A stretch of 40,912 bases of DNA, from contig JAQVOH010000012.1 of assembly GCA_028702695.1 (NCBI GenBank), positions 1-40,912 on the forward strand, read 5' to 3'. This document shows positions 35,328-40,912 of the stretch, piece by piece. Position numbers and translations under genes: made by a program. Each line of letters opens with the position of its first letter. Position 1 is the first letter of the stretch. Under the pieces are notes generated by a model, which saw only the letters and a program-made list of their open reading frames with translations, made no database searches and was not told the DNA's origin. The stretch comes from Desulfotomaculaceae bacterium. GTDB taxonomy: Bacteria; Bacillota; Desulfotomaculia; Desulfotomaculales; Pelotomaculaceae.

Positions 35328-36659
35328 TTGTTGGATCGAATTCCCCCCCAGAATATAGATGCAGAACAGTCCGTGTTGGGCGCCATCCTTATCGATCGCG
35401 AGGCTATTTACAAGGCGATGAGGTTGCTCCAGCCGGGTGATTTTTATCGTGAAAGCCACCGCGCTATCTACGAGACCATGCTCTTGCTAAACGAAGCAGG
35501 AAGCCCGGTTGATTTGATCACGCTCAGTGATCAGCTGAGGCAGCAGGGGGACCTGGAAAAGGTGGGGGGTGTAGCTGCTATTGCCACGTTGGCGGAAATG
35601 GTGCCAACTGCCGCCAGCGTGGAGTACTACGCCCGCATCGTTGAAGAGAAATCGCTTCTGCGTACCCTGATCAATTTGTCGACGCGCATTGCCGGCATGG
35701 GGTACGAAGAACATGAGGAACCGGAAAAACTGATCGCCGAAGCCGAGCAGATGATCATGGAACTCGGTAACCGGCGGACGCACCAGGCCTTTTTCACGAT
35801 CAAGGAAATTTTCCTAGAGACTTTCCCGCACCTGGAGTTCCTATATAATAATCGCGGTGTTGTAACCGGTGTGCCGACTTCCTTCGGTGACCTAGACCAG
35901 CTATGCTGCGGGTTTCAGGCAAGCGATTTTATTATCCTGGCAGGGCGACCCAGCATGGGCAAAACCAGCCTGGGGTTATGTATTGGCTATAATGCAGCCA
36001 TGAAGCACAATATTCCGGTGGCTGTGTTCAGCCTTGAAATGTCAAAAGAGCAACTGGTGCAGAGAATCCTCTGCGCGGAGGCGAAAGTCGACCAGCAGCG
36101 ACTTCGCAACGGTACCATAGATGAAGAGGACTGGCTGAAGCTGCACGAGACGGCCGGTAAACTAGCCAAGGCACCTATCTATATTGACGACACCCCCGGC
36201 ATCAGCATCCGACAACTGCGTGCCAAAGCCAGACAGCTCAAGGCAGAGAAAGGGCTTGGCCTGATCGTCATTGACTATCTCCAGATGCTCCAGGGCAGCC
36301 GTCGCTCCGAAAACCGTCAGCAGGAAATTTCAGAAATTTCCCGCTCCCTTAAAGGACTGGCCAAGGAACTGCAAATCCCTGTACTAGCTCTGGCTCAGCT
36401 CAGCCGGTCTGTGGAACAGCGTCCTAACAAGCGGCCGGTGATGTCTGACCTGCGTGAATCTGGTTCATTGGAACAGGATGCCGACATGGTCATGTTTATC
36501 TATCGCGATGAGTACTACAACCCTGAATCGGAGAAAAAAGGCATCGCGGAGATCATTATCTCCAAGAACCGCAATGGACCGGTAGGCAGCGTCGACCTGG
36601 TTTTCCTGAAAGAATATACCAAGTTTGTCTCCATTATAAAAAACACGTCAGATCATTAA
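35328..36659 (+). CDS. dnaB: Replicative DNA helicase
   Basis: The hexameric 5'-3' helicase of the fork (DnaC in B. subtilis). N-terminal helical domain: PPQNIDAEQSVLGAILID. RecA-like motor with Walker A AGRPSMGKTSLGL and Walker B LIVIDYLQMLQG; QQEISEISRSLKGLAKEL and ALAQLSRSVEQR follow. 443 residues, usual length. Two adjacent TTG codons at 35328 follow AAGGAG. Two hairpins follow the stop, the second a good terminator. Confidence 0.96.
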   Translation: MLDRIPPQNIDAEQSVLGAILIDREAIYKAMRLLQPGDFYRESHRAIYETMLLLNEAGSPVDLITLSDQLRQQGDLEKVGGVAAIATLAEMVPTAASVEYYARIVEEKSLLRTLINLSTRIAGMGYEEHEEPEKLIAEAEQMIMELGNRRTHQAFFTIKEIFLETFPHLEFLYNNRGVVTGVPTSFGDLDQLCCGFQASDFIILAGRPSMGKTSLGLCIGYNAAMKHNIPVAVFSLEMSKEQLVQRILCAEAKVDQQRLRNGTIDEEDWLKLHETAGKLAKAPIYIDDTPGISIRQLRAKARQLKAEKGLGLIVIDYLQMLQGSRRSENRQQEISEISRSLKGLAKELQIPVLALAQLSRSVEQRPNKRPVMSDLRESGSLEQDADMVMFIYRDEYYNPESEKKGIAEIIISKNRNGPVGSVDLVFLKEYTKFVSIIKNTSDH

Positions 36660-36724
36660 CAGCCCTCTCCAGGGCTGCATATAGGTTTCGAATTTTGCCT
36701 GGCCGGCTACAGGCCGGGTTTTTT
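36660..36724 (+). terminator. Tandem hairpins after dnaB
   Basis: CAGCCCT/AGGGCTG (36660-36677) without a T-run, then CCTGGCC/GGCCGGG (36698-36718) followed by six T. The second is a standard rho-independent terminator. Confidence 0.85.
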
Positions 36725-36727
36725 GTC

Positions 36728-36756
36728 TTGACAAGATTTGTTTGGTTTGTTAAAAT
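36728..36756 (+). promoter_or_regulatory. Promoter of the oxidoreductase-purA operon
   Basis: TTGACA (36728-36733), 17-bp spacer, TAAAAT (36751-36756), just past the dnaB terminator. No purine-riboswitch-like fold is seen in the leader. Confidence 0.75.
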
Positions 36757-36925
36757 CTTTGTGTTGTTTAAAAAGGTTCTTATGCTACTACAATTACATT
36801 TTCGGGGATCGCACTAGAGTACTCAAATGGCAACTGGTATAAGGTTTGTTATTTGGGTTATTTTTATGCCGGCAGGGGAAAATATTAAAAAGCTTCCTAC
36901 CCAAAAACGGGAATGGGGAATATTT

Positions 36926-38314
36926 TTGGGCAAATTGTATGATGTTGTCATCGTAGGCGCCGGGCCGGCCGGGATTTTTACCGCACTGGAACTGGTCAAG
37001 TCCGGTAAGAATTTAAGAATTTTAATTATTGAAAAAGGCCGGGCGATCGGGGACCGGGTCTGCATAGCTCGCGTCAACAACGCCCCGTGCAGCAACTGTT
37101 CTCCTTGTTCGACCGTGTGCGGCTGGGGTGGCGCCGGAGCTTTCAGCGATGGAAAGCTTACCCTTTCCACAGAGATAGGCGGCAGCCTGGAGCAGTACAT
37201 CGGGGAGCGACACCTGGCTGAACTCATTGATTACGTGGACCGGACCTACCTGAGCTTTGGAGCTCCTGAAAAGGTCTACGGACTGGAGAATGAAGATGCA
37301 ATCCAGGAGGTCCAGCGACGTGCTGTACTTGCGGAGTTGAAGCTGATACCGGTTAGGATCAGGCATATGGGAACAGGCCGCTGTAGGGAAATCCTGCAGA
37401 GAATGTACGAGAGCCTGCTCTCCCATGGGGTTGAAGTGGAAACCTCAACTCCAGCGGAAGAGGTGCTGGTAGAAAACGGGGTCGCGCGTGGCGTAACCTG
37501 CCGTAACGGGCAGGTGATCGCAGCCAGACAAGTGGTGCTGGCGCCTGGCCGGGAGGGTGCAGGCTGGCTTAAGGACGAGGCGCAACGCTTGGGACTCGAG
37601 ACCACCATCAATCCGGTTGATATCGGGGTCAGGGTAGAACTTCCGGCAGCCGTTATGGATTCTTTGACCAGGATTTTTTACGAAGCTAAATTTATTTACT
37701 ACTCCAGGACTTTCAACGACAAAGTACGTACTTTCTGTATGAACCCAAATGGGGAAGTGGTACTTGAAAATAATGACGGGCTCGTAACGGTAAATGGGCA
37801 CAGCCATGCCTATAACAAGACGGAAAACACCAATTTTGCCGTCCTGGTCAGCAAGACCTTTACCGAGCCCTTCAAAGAGCCGATTGCCTACGGTAGGTAC
37901 GTTGCCAGTCTGGCTAACCTCTTGGGGGGTGGAGTAATCGTACAAAGCCTGGGTGACCTCACTTCGGGCCATCGCTCCACCAGAGAACGGCTGGCCAAGT
38001 GTATGACTGTACCAACCCTGGCTGAAGCCACGCCGGGCGATTTGAGCTTGGTCCTGCCGTACCGTCACCTGATGGGTATCGTAGAGATGCTCAAGGCACT
38101 CAATGAACTGGCGCCGGGAGTTTATTCCAGATATACACTACTCTATGGTGTTGAAGTTAAGTTTTATTCTTCCCGCCTGGCCCTGACAGGTTCACTGGAA
38201 ACATGGGTTAAAAACCTGTTTGCGGCCGGGGACGGCGCCGGTATCACCAGGGGCTTGGCCCAGGCCTCAGCAGCCGGTGTGGTGGCGGCCAGGGAAATTA
38301 TTAATAGGATTTAG
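36926..38314 (+). CDS. NAD(P)/FAD-dependent oxidoreductase (COG2509 type)
   Basis: An FAD-binding dehydrogenase of uncertain substrate. The N-terminal dinucleotide motif is [19 protein letters not shown], and a C-terminal FAD motif is [21 protein letters not shown]. Between them lies a cysteine cluster, [25 protein letters not shown], typical of this group and able to hold a metal or disulfides. The frame opens at 36827 (ATG) with no ribosome-binding site. The TTG at 36926, five bases past GGGGAA, removes 33 atypical residues and gives about 462. It is followed by purA after 11 bp. Confidence 0.88.
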   Translation: MGKLYDVVIVGAGPAGIFTALELVKSGKNLRILIIEKGRAIGDRVCIARVNNAPCSNCSPCSTVCGWGGAGAFSDGKLTLSTEIGGSLEQYIGERHLAELIDYVDRTYLSFGAPEKVYGLENEDAIQEVQRRAVLAELKLIPVRIRHMGTGRCREILQRMYESLLSHGVEVETSTPAEEVLVENGVARGVTCRNGQVIAARQVVLAPGREGAGWLKDEAQRLGLETTINPVDIGVRVELPAAVMDSLTRIFYEAKFIYYSRTFNDKVRTFCMNPNGEVVLENNDGLVTVNGHSHAYNKTENTNFAVLVSKTFTEPFKEPIAYGRYVASLANLLGGGVIVQSLGDLTSGHRSTRERLAKCMTVPTLAEATPGDLSLVLPYRHLMGIVEMLKALNELAPGVYSRYTLLYGVEVKFYSSRLALTGSLETWVKNLFAAGDGAGITRGLAQASAAGVVAAREIINRI

Positions 38315-38325
38315 GGGGTAACCTG

Positions 38326-39612
38326 ATGTCTACAGTGGTTCTAGTCGGCGCCCAGTGGGGCGATGAAGGAAAAGGGAAAGTGACAGATTTCCTGGCCGAA
38401 AAGGCGGATCTGGTGGTTCGCTACCAGGGAGGTAACAACGCCGGACACACGGTTGTGGTCGGTGAACGGGAATTTAAGCTGCATCTGATCCCTTCGGGCA
38501 TACTTTACCCTGAAAAGATCTGCATTATCGGGAGCGGTATGGTTATCGACCCGGGGGTTCTGCTGCAAGAAATGGAATCCCTCAAGAAACAGGGTATTAG
38601 TATTGATAACTTGAAAATCAGTGACCGGGCCCATGTCATTTTCCCTTATCACCAGCGCCTGGACCAGGTGGAAGAAGATCGCAAGGGTGATAATAAAATC
38701 GGCACCACCGTCCGCGGCATCGGGCCCGCCTACATGGATAAATCGGCACGGGTCGGCATTCGCATGGTTGACCTTATGGACCCTGATGAATTCTCGTCTT
38801 TATTGGAAGAAAACATTGAAGTAAAAAATCACCTGCTTACCAAGGTCTACGGGATGGAAGCGTTGGATTACGCCAGCGTCCTGGCAGAATACCGTGGTTA
38901 CGCAGAGGCCCTGGCTAAGTACGTGGCAGACGACTCTTTGCTTATTAATGACGCTTTCAAGAAGGGCAAAAACGTGCTCTTTGAAGGCGCTCAGGGCACC
39001 CTGCTGGACATCGACCACGGCACCTACCCATTTGTCACCTCCTCGCACCCGACCGCCGGGGGCGCCTGTCTGGGCGCAGGGGTTGGCCCGACCAAGATTG
39101 ACCGTGTCATTGGCGTAGCCAAGGCATATACCACCAGGGTCGGGGAAGGGCCCTTTGCCACGGAACTTGAAGACGATACCGGCGAGTACATCCGCACCCA
39201 GGGGAGCGAGTTTGGAACCACCACCGGCCGGCCGCGCCGCTGCGGTTGGTTTGACGGGGTAGTGGCCAGCTATGCTGTGCGCATCAACGGCCTGGACTAT
39301 TTGGCCATCACCAAGTTGGATGTCTTGAGCGGTCTGGAAACGGTGAAAATCTGCACCGGTTACAGCTACCGTGGGAGTATTATTGAAGATTTTCCGGCCA
39401 GTCTCAGGGTTTTAGAAGAGTGTGTGCCAATTTACGAGGAGTTTGCCGGATGGCAGGAAGACATAACTGCGGCCAGGACACTGTCAGACCTCCCAACCTC
39501 CGCCAGAAAGTACCTGGAACGGATCAGCGAAGTTGCCGGTGTGCCTATAGCCCTGGTTGGCGTCGGCAGCAGGCGCAGCCAGACGATTTTAACAACAGAC
39601 CTTTACAAATAG
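38326..39612 (+). CDS. purA: Adenylosuccinate synthetase
   Basis: Converts IMP, aspartate and GTP to adenylosuccinate, the first committed step to AMP. The 428 residues have the normal length. The P-loop-like [27 protein letters not shown], the IMP-binding [14 protein letters not shown], and [22 protein letters not shown] are all intact. ATG follows AGGGGGTAACCTG. It closes the operon and ends at a strong terminator. Confidence 0.98.
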   Translation: MSTVVLVGAQWGDEGKGKVTDFLAEKADLVVRYQGGNNAGHTVVVGEREFKLHLIPSGILYPEKICIIGSGMVIDPGVLLQEMESLKKQGISIDNLKISDRAHVIFPYHQRLDQVEEDRKGDNKIGTTVRGIGPAYMDKSARVGIRMVDLMDPDEFSSLLEENIEVKNHLLTKVYGMEALDYASVLAEYRGYAEALAKYVADDSLLINDAFKKGKNVLFEGAQGTLLDIDHGTYPFVTSSHPTAGGACLGAGVGPTKIDRVIGVAKAYTTRVGEGPFATELEDDTGEYIRTQGSEFGTTTGRPRRCGWFDGVVASYAVRINGLDYLAITKLDVLSGLETVKICTGYSYRGSIIEDFPASLRVLEECVPIYEEFAGWQEDITAARTLSDLPTSARKYLERISEVAGVPIALVGVGSRRSQTILTTDLYK

Positions 39613-39619
39613 CCGATAA

Positions 39620-39646
39620 CCCCCGACCGCCGGCCGGGGGTTTTTT
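39620..39646 (+). terminator. purA terminator
   Basis: CCCCCGACC pairs with GGCCGGGGG (one mismatch) and is followed by six T, eight bases past the purA stop. Confidence 0.92.
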
Positions 39647-39700
39647 GGTTAATTCATTTTATAAAATAGGTATAAATTCAGGTGGTTTTATTTTTGGTTG

Positions 39701-39729
39701 TTGACACCCCATCGGTGTTATAGTAACAT
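39701..39729 (+). promoter_or_regulatory. tRNA-Lys promoter
   Basis: TTGACA (39701-39706), 17-bp spacer, TAACAT (39724-39729), 20 bp ahead of tRNA-Lys. Confidence 0.75.
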
Positions 39730-39749
39730 ATCTATTTGTAAGGCTTGTT

Positions 39750-39825
39750 GGGCCATTAGCTCAGTTGGTAGAGCACCTGACTTTTAATCAGGGTGTCCCG
39801 CGTTCGAGTCGCGGATGGCTCACCA
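39750..39825 (+). tRNA. tRNA-Lys (anticodon TTT)
   Basis: A 76-nt cloverleaf with acceptor GGGCCAT/ATGGCTC, D-arm GCTCAGTTGGTAGAGC, anticodon stem CCTGA/TCAGG with loop CTTTTAA (TTT at 34-36), T-arm CGTTCGAGTCGCG, and encoded CCA. Confidence 0.97.
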
Positions 39826-39850
39826 TTTTAACCATTATGTACTATAATTT

Positions 39851-39926
39851 GGCCCCATGGTCAAGCGGCCTAAGACACCGCCCTTTCACGGCGGTAACCC
39901 GGGTTCGAATCCCGGTGGGGTCACCA
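39851..39926 (+). tRNA. tRNA-Glu (anticodon TTC)
   Basis: A 76-nt cloverleaf with acceptor GGCCCCA/TGGGGTC, anticodon stem CCGCC/GGCGG with loop CTTTCAC (TTC), T-arm GGGTTCGAATCCC, and encoded CCA. It lies 25 bp after tRNA-Lys and is probably cotranscribed. Confidence 0.97.
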
Positions 39927-39990
39927 TATTACACAACGAAGCAGCCTTGGATAGGTTGCTTTTTACCATCAAGTAACAAGTCGGGATAAC

Positions 39991-40019
39991 TTGCATTTTG
40001 ATTTACATCAGGCTATAAT
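39991..40019 (+). promoter_or_regulatory. tRNA-Gly promoter
   Basis: TTGCAT (39991-39996), 17-bp spacer, perfect TATAAT (40014-40019), 11 bp ahead of the mature tRNA end. Confidence 0.8.
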
Positions 40020-40030
40020 AATATAACTAA

Positions 40031-40105
40031 GCGGATGTAGCTCAACGGTAGAGCATCAGCTTCCCAAGCTGAGGGTTGCGAGTTCGATCCTCGTCATCCG
40101 CTCCA
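40031..40105 (+). tRNA. tRNA-Gly (anticodon CCC)
   Basis: A 75-nt cloverleaf with acceptor GCGGATG/CATCCGC, D-arm GCTCAACGGTAGAGC, anticodon stem TCAGC/GCTGA with loop TTCCCAA (CCC), T-arm GAGTTCGATCCTC, and encoded CCA. Confidence 0.96.
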
Positions 40106-40413
40106 ATAAAAAAACAACGGTTCCAGGGCTATGTGATGCACTGGATTTATTTTACCCTTACACAGCTGAAAACCATCTGATAGACCATAGCAGGAGAAAG
40201 AAAGTTACTAACTCTTTTTAATTTTGATGGAATCCATCAGTGGTAAATAAAAACAACATGTCTTAAGCCTGCTTTTTTGAAGTATCTCTGAGTGCTTACG
40301 TTGAAAGTTCCTTAGTCCTATGGAAGTACCTAGCGGCGTTGCAAAAGCTAAATTATCTTTATCCTGTAAGCCTCACGGAAGAATAATATTTCTTTGTTTT
40401 GCCGGGCTTTATC
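40106..40413. other. Gene-free gap after tRNA-Gly
   Basis: About 310 bp with no supported gene. A small stem TGATGG/CCATCA (about 40227-40241) is the only structure I noted. The three-hairpin repeat copy C follows. Confidence 0.5.
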
Positions 40414-40525
40414 TTTATCTAATTCTAAGACTCCCACTTCTATAAGTGGGAGTTTAAATTTTCTGCTTCGGTGGGGGTAGAGTCCCCCACCGAAGTCTCG
40501 ATGTACAGCTTTAGCTGGACGAGTT
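40414..40525 (+). repeat. Three-hairpin interspersed repeat, copy C
   Basis: Begins TTTATCTAATTCTAAGACTC like copy A. Stem-loop 1 (40430-40453) and stem-loop 2 (40466-40495, 12-bp stem) are perfect. Stem-loop 3 has one A-G mismatch (GTACAGC/GCTGGAC). Ends GAGTT, after which homology to the others is lost. Confidence 0.93.
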
Positions 40526-40584
40526 AACTGGAATTCTTCAGCTAATTTTAATCTTTTTATCAGGTTGATTTAAGAATTGAAGGC

Positions 40585-40755
40585 TAAAATATGAATAAAT
40601 CCTGGTGAACCCAGGCTGAAAGTCTACAGGGTGAGATCCTGTTGCTTGAAATGTTTGGTGTCACTAACAATTCCTTCTTTAGTGTTGAGGCGGTTTTTGG
40701 GTAAAACCACCACCTGCTAAAATACCCCAGAACGCATTTAATCTGGGGTATTTTT
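40585..40755 (+). ncRNA. Terminator-ended multi-hairpin RNA (candidate riboswitch or small RNA)
   Basis: A chain of stem-loops: CCTGG/CCAGG (40601-40615), ACAGG/CCTGT (40626-40642), CACTAA/TTAGTG (40662-40684), GGTTTT/AAAACC (40692-40708). It ends with a strong terminator. No ORF is present. I cannot assign it to a known family. Confidence 0.5.
40722..40755 (+). terminator. rho-independent terminator of the candidate RNA
   Basis: ATACCCCAG (40722-40730) pairs with CTGGGGTAT (40743-40751), followed by TTTT. Upstream TTTTTGGGTA could compete for ATACCC, as in an antiterminator. Confidence 0.88.
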
Positions 40756-40912
40756 ATGACTGACCATGTTAACCATGATTAAACCTTAGAAAAAGAAAGA
40801 CAGTGAATTTCAAAAACCTTCGTCACACGCTCCAAGCCTTTCGTATTGACAGAGGGCTTTATGTTTTATCAAGCCAATACGTGAAAATAATTTGTAGAAG
40901 GAATACTGGTTA
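40756..40912 (+). other. Right edge, no gene inside the window
   Basis: A TTGACA at about 40847 and a GAAGGAA motif close to the window end suggest that a plus-strand gene may start just outside. Nothing coding can be supported within. Confidence 0.35.

Noticed and set aside
36780-36925. Purine riboswitch ahead of the oxidoreductase-purA operon
   Set aside because: No purine-aptamer fold or conserved loop pair could be found in the leader.

Overview
The window is a 40.9-kb piece of a low- to mid-GC Gram-positive chromosome, centred on the replication origin. Gene order (gyrA, gyrB, remB, recF, dnaN, dnaA | rpmH, rnpA, yidD, yidC, jag, mnmE, mnmG, rsmG, parA, parB, then rpsF-ssb-rpsR, a yybS-type gene, rplI, a Lon-type protease, dnaB and purA), the sporulation-type genes (yyaC, a LonC-like protease, soj/spo0J-type parAB) and many TTG starts point to a spore-forming clostridial Firmicute. 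Peptococcaceae (Desulfotomaculum/Pelotomaculum-like) is my inference from synteny, not a measured result.

Left arm (1-12.3 kb, minus strand, reading away from the origin): dnaA, dnaN, recF, remB, gyrB, then about 3.3 kb of accessory DNA, then gyrA. Beyond gyrA lies an rRNA leader (promoters, boxA, a heptamer tandem repeat) running off the left edge just where a 16S gene should start. The accessory stretch between gyrB and gyrA holds a decayed group II intron seated right behind the gyrB terminator, a coiled-coil protein gene, small ORFs, a small membrane protein and one copy of a three-hairpin repeat.

Origin: the dnaA-dnaN gap has an AT-rich stretch, six TAG/TAA triplets (DnaA-trio pattern) and a consensus DnaA box. 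The dnaA-rpmH gap carries degenerate DnaA boxes and an 11-bp inverted repeat. The layout resembles the bipartite Bacillus subtilis origin.

Right arm (12.7-40.9 kb, mostly plus strand): ribosome/tRNA maturation and membrane insertion genes (rpmH to rsmG); chromosome segregation (parA, parB, a perfect parS site after parB); a mixed block (DUF554 protein, divergent LarC-like protein, phosphoribosyltransferase, YkuS-like protein, YyaC, YkvI-like transporter, CvpA protein, M18 aminopeptidase, DUF951 and a lone CBM25 protein); the rpsF-ssb-rpsR operon with an S6:S18-type leader; MazG-like, YybS-like, rplI, lonC-like and dnaB; an FAD oxidoreductase with purA; and tRNA-Lys, tRNA-Glu and tRNA-Gly.

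Most unusual content: (i) two diverged copies of a 260-300-nt structured RNA, each ending at the ribosome-binding region of a gene (M18 aminopeptidase and rplI), with compensatory changes in several helices and a possible Shine-Dalgarno switch; it may be a HEARO/OMEGA-like RNA or a cis-regulatory leader. (ii) A three-hairpin repeat of about 110 bp in three copies. (iii) A terminator-ended hairpin RNA near the right edge. (iv) The decayed intron with a 62-bp palindrome at its deletion joint.
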